A stretch of 64,000 bases of DNA from an uncultured Clostridia bacterium (GTDB lineage: Bacteria; Bacillota; Clostridia; Christensenellales; Borkfalkiaceae), in assembly GCA_934247935.1 (NCBI GenBank), contig CAKQKE010000001.1, positions 310,001 through 374,000 of the forward strand, given 5' to 3'. Each line of letters opens with the position of its first letter. Positions within the stretch are counted from its first letter, which is position 1. The translations under genes and the position numbers were made by a program. This document shows positions 1-7,544 of the stretch, in pieces. The notes below the pieces were generated by a model. The model had not been told where the DNA came from. It ran no database searches and saw only the letters and a list, made by a program, of their open reading frames with translations.

Positions 1-1
1 C

Positions 2-415
2 GTTGGCAGACTCGATTACGATTCGGAAGGTTTGTTGCTTTTTACCAACGACGGCGACCTTACAAACAGACTTACGCACCCCAGCAGCGAAATTCCTAAG
101 ACTTATCAGGTAAAAATCGAGGGTAAAATTACCGAATCGCAAATCGGCAGATTGCATGCGGGCGTTGAAATCGACGGCGTTATGACTAAAAAATGTACGG
201 TAAAACTTCTTGAAGAAACCGATAAAATCAGCAAACTTTCTGTTACGGTTACCGAAGGAAGAAACCGTCAGGTGCGTAAAATGTTTGAAGCGATCGGTAA
301 AGAAGTCATTTTCCTTAAACGCGTGTCTATCGGAAATTTGACTTTGCGCGGACTCGACAGGGGAAAATGCAGAAAACTTACGCCTGTCGAAGTCGATTAT
401 TTAAAGAATTTGTAA
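2..415 (+). CDS. RsuA/RluB-family rRNA pseudouridine synthase, C-terminal part
   Basis: The reading frame is open from the first bases of the window, so the N-terminus (including any S4 domain) lies outside. The first visible residues spell VGRLDYDSEGLLLFTNDGD, the signature of the RsuA/RluB/RluE/RluF group; its Asp is the catalytic nucleophile that isomerises uridine in rRNA. The later segment with NRQVRKM and a final KLTPVEV stretch are also typical of the family C-terminus. Acts on 16S or 23S rRNA in the cytoplasm; the rRNA target cannot be told from this fragment. In Clostridia an RluB-like enzyme usually follows scpB, which would lie upstream of the window. Confidence 0.93.
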   Translation, partial: VGRLDYDSEGLLLFTNDGDLTNRLTHPSSEIPKTYQVKIEGKITESQIGRLHAGVEIDGVMTKKCTVKLLEETDKISKLSVTVTEGRNRQVRKMFEAIGKEVIFLKRVSIGNLTLRGLDRGKCRKLTPVEVDYLKNL

Positions 416-506
416 AACTTGTTTAAATTTTAATCGTTAAATTTGTCACGATAGCGAATTTAAACCAAGAATTTTATCAAATAAAAAGCGTATATCTTTT
501 GCATTT

Positions 507-536
507 TTGCGTAAAATTACCTTTGTACGATAAAAT
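507..536 (+). promoter_or_regulatory. Possible promoter for the small membrane protein
   Basis: TTGCGT at 507-512 and TAAAAT at 531-536 are separated by 18 nt, just upstream of the GGAGGTG ribosome-binding site at 542-548. The predicted start site would fall very close to the Shine-Dalgarno, so the assignment is tentative. Confidence 0.35.
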
Positions 537-552
537 CGTGCGGAGGTGTTTT

Positions 553-678
553 ATGTTTAACAAAAAAAATAGAATAATTGCATATTTAATTGCAATCGTT
601 TTGTTTTTAAGTGCAATGTATTGCGTGTTTAAAAGCAGCGGAGACATTATTGGAGTGTTTAAACTGTTTGACAGATAA
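553..678 (+). CDS. Small single-pass membrane protein, 41 aa, unknown function
   Basis: A 41-codon ORF preceded by a strong Shine-Dalgarno (CGGAGGTG, 4-5 nt before ATG). The peptide has a basic N-terminus (MFNKKNR), one hydrophobic helix (about residues 8-26) and a short polar tail, so it should sit in the membrane with the N-terminus inside. The next gene begins 15 nt after its stop and has no obvious Shine-Dalgarno, which suggests the two are translated from one mRNA, possibly coupled. No family is recognised. The good ribosome-binding site and the membrane-like composition are the main reasons to call it real. Confidence 0.55.
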   Translation: MFNKKNRIIAYLIAIVLFLSAMYCVFKSSGDIIGVFKLFDR

Positions 679-693
679 ATAAATTGTTGAATT

Positions 694-1272
694 ATGGAAA
701 ACGAGGAATATTTAAAAGAGAAAGTTTTGCTTGACGAAAAGTACAATAAACAGTTTAAAATGCTTATAAATGGCGAAAAACAAGCATTAGAAGACAAATC
801 TTGCGAAATTTACGGCGAAAATTATTGCGAATTGATAAAAGAAATTGAAAAACTAAAAATCGAAACAGACAAGCATCGCCGTGGTTTTTATATTAGTAAC
901 GAATATGTTGACGCTCAAAACGAACTTGGTAAAATCCAGGAGAAATTAGAAAATTGCGCCGACGAAAACGAAAAAGCCTTGTATAAAGACGATTTAAACA
1001 AGGCAATTCAAAAAATCCAGACATTAAACGTTAAATGTGAAAACCAGATTAAATACAAAACCGACGATTTAAGACGCTGTGAAGACGACGTTGCGGCTAT
1101 TATTAAAAAGAAAGAAGACGTTTTAAAAAATTATAAAGAGCAGGCAGAATTATCGGCTAAAGCCAAATTTTCGTCGTTGATTGCCGATTATAATAAGGAA
1201 TTAAACAATTTAAAAGCAAAATATTCGATTGAAATTTCTTCTGAAACAGAAATGCCGGAATTTAAATACTAA
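694..1272 (+). CDS. Coiled-coil protein of unknown function
   Basis: 192 residues, very rich in Lys and Glu, with no predicted signal peptide or membrane segment. Heptad-like spacing of hydrophobic residues across about residues 5-170 suggests one long coiled coil. Two CxxxNxx-type stretches and scattered Cys do not form a recognisable metal site. The start ATG lacks a clear Shine-Dalgarno and lies 15 nt after a 41-aa membrane protein, so translational coupling is likely. The gene ends against a bidirectional hairpin. I do not recognise a family; a cytoplasmic structural or scaffold role is only a guess. Confidence 0.7.
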   Translation: MENEEYLKEKVLLDEKYNKQFKMLINGEKQALEDKSCEIYGENYCELIKEIEKLKIETDKHRRGFYISNEYVDAQNELGKIQEKLENCADENEKALYKDDLNKAIQKIQTLNVKCENQIKYKTDDLRRCEDDVAAIIKKKEDVLKNYKEQAELSAKAKFSSLIADYNKELNNLKAKYSIEISSETEMPEFKY

Positions 1273-1284
1273 AAAGGAATAAAA

Positions 1285-1314
1285 AAGGTCTCGCAGATTT
1301 TACTGTGGGACCTT
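1285..1314. terminator. Bidirectional hairpin terminator
   Basis: A 12-bp stem (AAGGTCTCGCAG pairing with CTGTGGGACCTT, two G-U pairs) with a 6-nt loop lies between two convergent genes. A-rich and T-rich flanks let it work for both directions. Confidence 0.7.
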
Positions 1315-1322
1315 AAACATAT

Positions 1323-2849
1323 TTATTTGGATAAATAAGCGTTTTTGTCAAGTAATGAATACTTAATAAATACATAAACCGGTATATTAATAACGCATAA
1401 AATTGGCAAAATTATGTGTTTTAGCAGTTGAATTCCGTTGTTAAAATCGATATTCATAAGCACAGCGAACGCACAAATTATCAAAATCAAGTTAAGCGTA
1501 AGCATTAAAGCAATTTCTATTGCGTTTTTAAACAGGTAAATTTCTTTAATTCGCGCATTTGGGTGAATTTTATATATTACACCGGAGGTGATCGGGGCAA
1601 TTGCCAAAACGCCGATAATTATTAAATAAACGTATGCTTTTGCGTTTAAAAGTTTGCCGACAGACAATGCAATTACCGCAATTTGTAAGCAAATAAGCAA
1701 AAAATGAATTAATATAGTGTGGAAATTGAGTTTATTTATAAGAATTTTGCCTATTTCGGAGCGGTTTGTAGAGGAAGAAACTTTTAATCTGAATCCTTCT
1801 TCATCAGCCATTTTATACAAATCGCTGAAATCGTATTTATATCCCGAGGAAACTGTATTTTTGGTTTCGGTTTTGTCAAATAATTTCTTTTTATTTGATA
1901 CTTCGTTAAATTTTTCAGCGATTTCTTCGTTGTCATAAGTATCGTTTTCCTCGATTTTATCTTCATTTGCGTCCTCGGTTGCCGCAGGTTGGATTTGTTG
2001 CGGCGCAGGCGTAGGCGCGGACTGTTTATCGGGGAAAAGTTTTTTCAAAATGTCTTTATATTCGGCAGGTCCGATGTCGTTGTTGTCGTAAAAGGCATTA
2101 ACGGTTTCTTGTTTTTCTTGTTCGGTTTTAGATGCTTTAGCCGCGTCAAAATTATACTTTTTTTCGGTAAAAAATCCGTCAAAAATGTCGTTTTCATCAT
2201 CATTTACCGTATTATTAATGCTGTTTTCGGTAAAATCTTTTGAAATTTTTGATTGCGCTTCGATATTTATTTCGTCAGAAATTTGTTGATTTATAGAGTC
2301 GAAATATTTATCAGATTGAGAAAAATTGTCAACGTTGATAAAAGTAAAATCATTTTCTTGTTTTGCAGAATTTAAAAATGTCGTAAATTCGTCTTCGCTT
2401 TGCTTATTTTCTACAACTTTTTCGGGTCTGACAACACTTGCCGGTTCTTTTACTTCGACTTTATTTACCGTTTCGTTTGGTTCAACCGTTTCTGGAGTCA
2501 AATCTTCGTGTTTTGAAGCAGTTGTTTCAGTCGGAACGAAATTTACAACCGAATAGGGCAATTCGTGAATGTGTTTTTCTAAATAATTTTTACCTTTTTG
2601 GTTTAACGAGTAAAATTTACGTCTTATGCCGTCCGACGTGCTCGAGCGAAATTCGTGAACGAGTCCTTGTTTTTTAATTCTGTCAAGACAACTATAAAAC
2701 GTACCTTGCTTGACAATGTAATTGCCGGCGGTACGATTTTCTATCTCGTCGCGTATTTCATTTGTATGTTTATCTCCGTTGGTGAGAGTCAACAAAATAA
2801 TCGTGTCCATCTGACCACGGCTTATTTCGTTATTGACAGAGTTTTCCAT
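1323..2849 (-). CDS. PadR-like winged-helix regulator fused to a four-helix membrane domain
   Basis: 508 residues from the ATG at 2849; a TTG one codon earlier is also open, but the AAGGAG at 2858-2863 is spaced 8 nt from the ATG. Residues about 10-95 match the PadR winged helix (GQMDTIILLTL...KQGTFYSCLDRIKKQGLV...GIRRKFYSLNQKGKNYLE). Residues about 100-370 are acidic, Asn/Glu-rich and probably disordered. The C-terminus holds four hydrophobic helices (about residues 378-398, 406-427, 440-463 and 474-498). PadR proteins are normally 100-200 aa, soluble repressors, so this would be a membrane-tethered DNA-binding protein. Its own promoter carries a CCAT...ATGG inverted repeat that could be an autoregulatory operator. 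No neighbouring target gene is obvious. Confidence 0.8.
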   Translation of the reverse strand: MENSVNNEISRGQMDTIILLTLTNGDKHTNEIRDEIENRTAGNYIVKQGTFYSCLDRIKKQGLVHEFRSSTSDGIRRKFYSLNQKGKNYLEKHIHELPYSVVNFVPTETTASKHEDLTPETVEPNETVNKVEVKEPASVVRPEKVVENKQSEDEFTTFLNSAKQENDFTFINVDNFSQSDKYFDSINQQISDEINIEAQSKISKDFTENSINNTVNDDENDIFDGFFTEKKYNFDAAKASKTEQEKQETVNAFYDNNDIGPAEYKDILKKLFPDKQSAPTPAPQQIQPAATEDANEDKIEENDTYDNEEIAEKFNEVSNKKKLFDKTETKNTVSSGYKYDFSDLYKMADEEGFRLKVSSSTNRSEIGKILINKLNFHTILIHFLLICLQIAVIALSVGKLLNAKAYVYLIIIGVLAIAPITSGVIYKIHPNARIKEIYLFKNAIEIALMLTLNLILIICAFAVLMNIDFNNGIQLLKHIILPILCVINIPVYVFIKYSLLDKNAYLSK

Positions 2850-2880
2850 CAACCTATCTCCTTAAACATTTTATGGAATT

Positions 2881-2910
2881 ATTATACCATTAAACATATG
2901 GCAATGTCAA
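2881..2910 (-). promoter_or_regulatory. Promoter of the PadR-like gene
   Basis: Reading the minus strand, TTGACA (2910-2905) and TATAAT (2886-2881) are exact consensus boxes 18 nt apart. The spacer contains CCATATGTTTAATGG, an imperfect inverted repeat that could be an operator for the protein itself (inference). Confidence 0.75.
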
Positions 2911-3478
2911 TATTATTTTAAATTTTGCGAATAAATAATAATTTTTAAAAATTCGTTTATTTACAAGGAAATTAGGCGAAATTACGATTTAAAAACTTTA
3001 AAATTTCGCTTAAAATTCAGCGAGGAAATTATATTAAAGTTTAATTATAATGTTTAATTAATTTTATTAGCGATTTAAATTTCACGACAAAAAATACTTA
3101 TTTAAACGCATTTACAGAGAATAAATTTTTAAACCTACAAAAAAAGTGGCAAAATATAAACAAAAATTTGTAGTTTTAATAGGGTTCGGCGAGAGTTTTC
3201 GTAAAATATTTTAAATACCTTTATTAACTTATTGAAATCATTTATATTAATCAGATTAGCGTCAAACTAAAAAAATTTTTGCCAAAATTTAACACGAAAC
3301 TGACAAAAAATAAATTTAAAAAAAAACAATCAGAGGTCGTTAAAATTGTTAAATAAAATTATAAAGCGAAGCGAAAATAAATTATTGTTAAAATTTAAAA
3401 GATGAAAAACCGTTTAAAATTTTAAAATAATTTTAATTTTAATTAATTTAAATTCGTTGATTTTAAAGCAAAAAATCC

Positions 3479-3509
3479 TTGACACGCGCCATAATTCCAT
3501 ATTATAATG
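3479..3509 (+). promoter_or_regulatory. Strong orphan promoter in the gene-free interval
   Basis: TTGACA (about 3480-3485) and TATAAT (about 3504-3509), both perfect, are 18 nt apart. No ORF follows; the first downstream element is a 15-bp hairpin. This implies transcription of a non-coding RNA on the plus strand. Confidence 0.6.
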
Positions 3510-3514
3510 TAATT

Positions 3515-3704
3515 ATAGCCAAACTATGCGCAAAAGCCGTCTTTTGCGCATAGTTGTAGATATGTGGCAATGTGCTTAAAAATCCATCTCCTACCGCCCG
3601 ATTTTAGACAAACTAAACAATTTACGTTTGCGTATATTAAAGTTCTGCTACCTACTTAAACCGTCGGCGTAAGCAGAAAAAACAGCGCGGACTATTTGTC
3701 GATT
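3515..3704 (+). ncRNA. Candidate non-coding RNA containing a 45-nt lexA copy
   Basis: Downstream of a consensus promoter, the sequence folds into a perfect hairpin at 3521-3554 (AACTATGCGCAAAAG / CTTTTGCGCATAGTT, 4-nt loop). About 80 nt of mixed-composition sequence follow. Then a second weaker stem (TTCTGCT with AGCAGAA, about 3642-3678) uses bases from the segment that is identical to lexA. Base composition is much less AT-rich than the surrounding interval. No terminator with a clear U-tract is visible at the 3' end and the direction is not certain: the opposite strand would be antisense to lexA mRNA. I do not recognise a known RNA family (not tmRNA, RNase P or SRP RNA). Confidence 0.35.
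3660..3704 (+). repeat. 45-nt exact direct copy of an internal lexA segment
   Basis: All 45 bases are identical to 7072-7116, which encode LexA residues 65-79 in the linker between the DNA-binding and protease domains. The identity stops sharply at both ends. In the lexA frame, the codon before the copy is a stop, so it does not encode a LexA fragment here. Confidence 0.9.
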
Positions 3705-4203
3705 TTTAATTACATTAATGCTAAAAAATTTTTAAATACTCTTAAACAAAAGCGTTGAATAATTTAAAATATCACTTTAAACGGCGTAAAAATTATTTAT
3801 ACTTTGATTAAAGTTGGAATAAAGTGGTACGCAGCCTAAAATTTTATTTAAAATTTACCCCTAATTATATTGTCTGCTCTAAATTTTATTATTTTTTTGC
3901 AAACTATAAGGAAAATTTAAAGGATTTCTTGTGAATTTGATTACAATATGCGAAAATGCAACAAATAAATAACCAATCACAATTAAATTTTCTGATTGAA
4001 TCGGTGCTATTAAATCATTAAAATATATCGCTATTTTATACACATTTTGATAAAGATTTAAATATATTAGTTTTCAATTTTTTGATTATAACTTGCTATT
4101 TTAATATTTTTTAATACGTTTTAGACGATTTTTAAGATATTTTAATTAAATAATTCAATTAAATTACCCAAATTTACCACAAAATTTAAAAGGACGCACT
4201 GTA

Positions 4204-5247
4204 ATGAGCAATAATTATTATGTTGACCGTAATCTATCTACAATAAACAAACTTGACGATGTTTTAAGTGAATTACCGGAGTTTTGCGCCGAATATTTTA
4301 TAGGAATCGAAGCAAAAACTTCCCCGCTCACCCGTTTAAATTACGCTTACGATTTAAGAGTTTTTTTTAATTACATCGTAAAAAGAAAGTTTTTTTGTAA
4401 ACCTACCGAATTAACGATCGACAGTCTCGACAAAATTACTCAACACGATTTTGAAAAATACATAAGTTATTTGTCGGCGTACGTAATCGACGGCAAAGTC
4501 CACACGTGCAGCGACGTTGCAAAGGCTCGGAAATTATCAAGTTTGCGCGCGATGTACAAATATTTTTTCAATCACGGTAAAATCGTGGCAAATACGCCCG
4601 AAAAAGTCGACATGCCAAAGATTCATCAAAAAGAAATAATCAGGCTCGACGTCAACGAAGTTGCCCTCATGTTAGACAAAGCGGAAAGCGGCGACGGACT
4701 TACCGAGCATCAAAAATGCTATAATAACGCCACAAAAACAAGAGACGTTGCCCTCCTTACGCTGTTTTTGGGCACGGGAATACGTATAAGCGAACTTGTG
4801 GGATTAAACGTGACCGATATCAATTTTGAAAACAACAGTTTTGTCGTAACAAGGAAAGGAGGGAGCCGCTCGATACTCTACTTTACCGAAGAAACCGCCG
4901 ACGCGCTCGCCGATTGGATTGATTTAAGAAGCACTTTGCCGATAGATAAAAACGAAAACGCTTTATTTATTTCTCTTCAGAATAAGCGTATGAGTACGCG
5001 CGCTATTCAGGAATTGGTAAAGAAATATGCCAAAATCGTTACCCCGTTAAAACATATTACGCCGCATAAATTGCGCAGTACTTTCGGTACTAATTTATAT
5101 CAAAGCACCGGCGATATTTATGCCGTAGCCGATTTTTTGGGACATAAAGATATCAATACAACAAGAAAACATTATGCCGCAATCAACGAGAACTCGCGTA
5201 GAGAAATCGTAAAATCGGTCAAATTAAGAGAAGACGAAGATCAATAA
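4204..5247 (+). CDS. Tyrosine recombinase, XerC/XerD-like
   Basis: 347 residues. Residues about 28-125 form the SAM-like core-binding domain and about 145-340 the catalytic domain. The catalytic set is complete: Arg194 (GTGIRISEL), Lys218, His288 and Arg291 (HKLR), His314 (LGH) and nucleophile Tyr324. The enzyme cuts and rejoins DNA through a phosphotyrosine link. AAGGAC before the ATG is the ribosome-binding site. It is followed within 48 nt by hflX and then lexA, a chromosomal setting with no phage genes, so a housekeeping Xer-type role (chromosome dimer resolution) is more likely than an integrase. The long N-terminal arm and the insertion near residues 160-178 differ from classic XerC, so the subtype is uncertain. 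Confidence 0.85.
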   Translation: MSNNYYVDRNLSTINKLDDVLSELPEFCAEYFIGIEAKTSPLTRLNYAYDLRVFFNYIVKRKFFCKPTELTIDSLDKITQHDFEKYISYLSAYVIDGKVHTCSDVAKARKLSSLRAMYKYFFNHGKIVANTPEKVDMPKIHQKEIIRLDVNEVALMLDKAESGDGLTEHQKCYNNATKTRDVALLTLFLGTGIRISELVGLNVTDINFENNSFVVTRKGGSRSILYFTEETADALADWIDLRSTLPIDKNENALFISLQNKRMSTRAIQELVKKYAKIVTPLKHITPHKLRSTFGTNLYQSTGDIYAVADFLGHKDINTTRKHYAAINENSRREIVKSVKLREDEDQ

Positions 5248-5295
5248 ATCATTGCAATTTTAAAACATAAAACATTTCAAAATACAAGGTAATAT

Positions 5296-6522
5296 ATGGA
5301 ATTATTAAATAAATTACAAGAATATGCATGTATACTTGTGCCTGTCGAAAACAACGATTTTCAATATCAATTAGACGAAGTTAAAAATTTATCGTTAAGT
5401 GCCGGAATCGAGGTTTTACAAGTATACCCCATAAAAATAAGAGAGATAAATCCCGCCACTTATTTCGGTAAAGGAAAACTCGAGGAAATACGTTTGCAAC
5501 TCGATGAAAAAGTAAACGTAATAATTTTTGACGGAGATTTATCGCCTTCGCAAACTTTGAATATGTCGGCGTGTTTAAACGATATTAAAGTGGTTGACAG
5601 AACTACCCTTATTTTGGATATATTTGCGCAAAAGGCAAAAACAAACGAGGGAAAAATGCAAATCGAACTCGCTCAATTAAAATACATTTACCCCAGACTT
5701 AAAGGAAAAGGAAGCAAATTGTCTCGTTTGGGCGGAGGCATCGGCACGAGAGGTCCGGGCGAAACTCAACTCGAAACCGATCGCAGACACATACGAGCAA
5801 GAATAAACACGCTTGAAAAACATTTAAGCGAGTTGGAAGGCAGAATTCATCTTCAGCAATCGAGGCGCAAAAAAAACAACTGCAAAACAGTTGCTTTGGT
5901 GGGATATACAAATACGGGCAAATCTACTCTGTTGAATTTGCTTACGGCAAGCGACGTGCTGTCAAAAGATTTATTATTTGCAACGCTCGATCCGTCGGTC
6001 AGAAAATTAAATCTCGGCAAATACAACGTATTGCTTGTCGATACGGTCGGGTTTGTGAGAAATATTCCCACGACGTTAATCGACGCTTTTAAAAGCACGC
6101 TTTATTCGGCACTTAACGCCGATTTGATATTAAACGTTTGCGACGTGACGACGGATTATGAAAATCAAATCAAAACAACCGACGACATTTTACAGGAATT
6201 GGGTTGCAACGCGCCGCAAATAATCGTCTACAATAAAAGCGAGAATTTGACCGATCATGACTCGTTTGAAAGCGACGGCGTATTTATTTCGGCAAAATAT
6301 AATTTAGGCATTGACAAACTGAAAAACGCCATAATGGAAAAATTAGACGATTATTTCGGGTCGTATCTCATCACTTTGCAATACGAGCAACTGCCCGACT
6401 TTAATAAATTGTCAAAATACCTGCAAAGCGTAAAATACGACTATAAAGATACCGAAGTATCGATAACTTTTAGTATATCGAAGGCAAATAAAGAAAAATT
6501 TAAAGGTTTTATAAATTCGTAA
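5296..6522 (+). CDS. hflX: GTPase HflX
   Basis: 408 residues, normal family length. The N-terminal HflX domain (about 10-100) is followed by the glycine-rich GIGTRGPGETQLETDRR segment (148-164), a coiled linker, and the G domain with P-loop GYTNTGKS (203-210), DTVGF switch II (249-253) and NKSE as the G4 motif. HflX binds the 50S subunit, splits stalled or hibernating ribosomes and hydrolyses GTP; it helps in heat and antibiotic stress. AAGGT precedes the start. It lies 48 nt after the recombinase gene and may share its transcript. Confidence 0.95.
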   Translation: MELLNKLQEYACILVPVENNDFQYQLDEVKNLSLSAGIEVLQVYPIKIREINPATYFGKGKLEEIRLQLDEKVNVIIFDGDLSPSQTLNMSACLNDIKVVDRTTLILDIFAQKAKTNEGKMQIELAQLKYIYPRLKGKGSKLSRLGGGIGTRGPGETQLETDRRHIRARINTLEKHLSELEGRIHLQQSRRKKNNCKTVALVGYTNTGKSTLLNLLTASDVLSKDLLFATLDPSVRKLNLGKYNVLLVDTVGFVRNIPTTLIDAFKSTLYSALNADLILNVCDVTTDYENQIKTTDDILQELGCNAPQIIVYNKSENLTDHDSFESDGVFISAKYNLGIDKLKNAIMEKLDDYFGSYLITLQYEQLPDFNKLSKYLQSVKYDYKDTEVSITFSISKANKEKFKGFINS

Positions 6523-6569
6523 AGCCGAAATTTACGGTTGACAAGTATTTATATTTAGCGGCCGATAAT

Positions 6570-6758
6570 TTATTTATTTTTATATGAATCGTTTTCGGGC
6601 GATTCGATGCTGTCGATTTTTATACTGACAAAATCGTTCATTTGAATACATTTGCCGCAATTATCGCACAATTTGGTTGGGTCTAAATCGCAAAATTCGC
6701 ATTCGCCGCAGTCATCGCATATTTTATTTTCGTCAAAAATACATTTTTCTTGTTTCAT
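6570..6758 (-). CDS. Cysteine-rich 62-aa protein, probable metal binder
   Basis: 62 residues with nine cysteines. Two related clusters, CDDCGECEFC and CDNCGKC, suggest paired knuckles that bind zinc or an iron-sulfur centre. The protein is acidic and has no signal peptide, so it should be cytoplasmic. It is convergent with hflX and divergent from lexA; similar tiny Cys-rich proteins occur beside lexA in some Clostridia (from memory, not checked). The start codon is 6 nt from a consensus -10 box and has no Shine-Dalgarno, so the mRNA is probably leaderless. Exact function is unknown. Confidence 0.75.
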   Translation of the reverse strand: MKQEKCIFDENKICDDCGECEFCDLDPTKLCDNCGKCIQMNDFVSIKIDSIESPENDSYKNK

Positions 6759-6764
6759 AAGCGT

Positions 6765-6793
6765 ATTATATAATTTTTCTGTTCAATAGTCAA
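6765..6793 (-). promoter_or_regulatory. Promoter of the Cys-rich gene, likely leaderless
   Basis: On the minus strand TTGACT (6793-6788) and TATAAT (6770-6765) are 17 nt apart. Only six bases (ACGCTT) separate the -10 box from ATG, so the predicted start site coincides with the A of the start codon. Confidence 0.7.
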
Positions 6794-6820
6794 TAAAAAT
6801 TAAATAATTTATAAAAATAT

Positions 6821-6834
6821 CAAACAAATGTTTG
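6821..6834. promoter_or_regulatory. Putative LexA operator (SOS box)
   Basis: CAAACAAATGTTTG has the symmetric CAAAC-N4-GTTTG form, close to the Gram-positive box CGAAC-N4-GTTCG. It overlaps the lexA -35 element, the usual place for autorepression. Confidence 0.55.
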
Positions 6835-6860
6835 CATTTTAAAAATAAATATGTTAAAAT
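6832..6860 (+). promoter_or_regulatory. lexA promoter
   Basis: TTGCAT (6832-6837) and TAAAAT (6855-6860) with a 17-nt spacer. The -35 box overlaps the putative LexA operator. An AGGAG ribosome-binding site lies between this promoter and the ATG. Confidence 0.65.
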
Positions 6861-6879
6861 AAATACATAGGAGAAAAAT

Positions 6880-7476
6880 ATGGGCGTAATTGATAAAAAA
6901 CTCGATTTAGTATACAATTATATTGACAAATACGTTTCTACAAACGGCTTTTCCCCTTCGGTGAGAGAAATTTGCAAAGATTGCAACATAAAGTCCACCG
7001 CGACGGCTTATTATTATTTGGAAAAATTGCAGGCGCGCGGCTTAATTACAAAGCAATCCAGCAAAAACCGCACCGTCGGCGTAAGCAGAAAAAACAGCGC
7101 GGACTATTTGTCGATTCCCGTAATCGGTGAAGTCACTGCCGGCACACCTATATTGGCGGTTGAAAATTTTGAAGAATATTGCGCCGTACCAACCGAATTT
7201 AAAACCGAAGAAGATTTGTTTATGCTTCACGTCAGAGGTACGAGTATGATTGAGGCAGGAATATTCGACGGAGATAAAATCATCGTCAAAAAGCAATCGA
7301 CGGCAAAAAACGGAGATATAGTTGTAGCGTTTTTCGATGATGCGGCGACTGTAAAAAGGTTTTATAAATACCCCGATAAAATCGTGCTCCACCCCGAAAA
7401 TTCGACCATGTCGGATATCGTTTTGCCCGACGTTGATATTTTAGGCGTCGTTACGGGACTTATACGTAAATTTTAA
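6880..7476 (+). CDS. lexA: SOS repressor LexA
   Basis: 198 residues. The N-terminal winged helix spans about 1-68; the S24 self-cleaving protease domain about 78-195. The cleavage bond is Ala87-Gly88 (VTAGTP), and the catalytic dyad is Ser122 (GTSM) and Lys159 (TVKR). RecA-DNA filaments trigger self-cleavage and de-repress DNA repair genes. AGGAG precedes the ATG. A likely operator overlaps its promoter, so it should repress itself. Codons 65-79 are repeated exactly 3.4 kb upstream in non-coding DNA. A hairpin terminator follows the gene. Confidence 0.96.
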   Translation: MGVIDKKLDLVYNYIDKYVSTNGFSPSVREICKDCNIKSTATAYYYLEKLQARGLITKQSSKNRTVGVSRKNSADYLSIPVIGEVTAGTPILAVENFEEYCAVPTEFKTEEDLFMLHVRGTSMIEAGIFDGDKIIVKKQSTAKNGDIVVAFFDDAATVKRFYKYPDKIVLHPENSTMSDIVLPDVDILGVVTGLIRKF

Positions 7477-7510
7477 ATAATTCAAAATTTAAGAAAATAA
7501 CTAAAATTTT

Positions 7511-7544
7511 AGCAATCGCGATTTATTTCGAGGTTGCTTTTTTT
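7511..7544 (+). terminator. lexA terminator
   Basis: AGCAATCGCGA pairs with TCGAGGTTGCT (one mismatch, one G-U) around a 9-12 nt loop, followed by a run of seven T. Confidence 0.8.

Larger units (their letters stand above)
2911..4203. other. 1.3 kb gene-free AT-rich interval
   Basis: No convincing ORF on either strand. Most of it is low-complexity A/T-rich sequence. The exceptions are the promoter, hairpin and lexA-copy block at about 3479-3704 (listed separately), and an imperfect CACTTTA...TAAAGTG inverted repeat near 3773-3826. The unusually long spacer before a recombinase gene may house a non-coding RNA. Confidence 0.6.

Noticed and set aside
3660..3704. LexA pseudogene
   Set aside because: Only 45 nt match, from the inter-domain linker. 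There is an in-frame stop just before it and no flanking LexA similarity, so it is a copied segment rather than a decayed gene.
3773..3826. Long inverted repeat CACTTTA...TAAAGTG as a terminator
   Set aside because: Only 7 bp with a very long AT-rich loop and no T-tract.
4204..5247. Prophage or integron integrase
   Set aside because: No phage genes, tRNA target, cargo or attC array nearby; neighbours are core genes. The hairpin at 3521-3554 does not resemble attC boxes that I can recognise.
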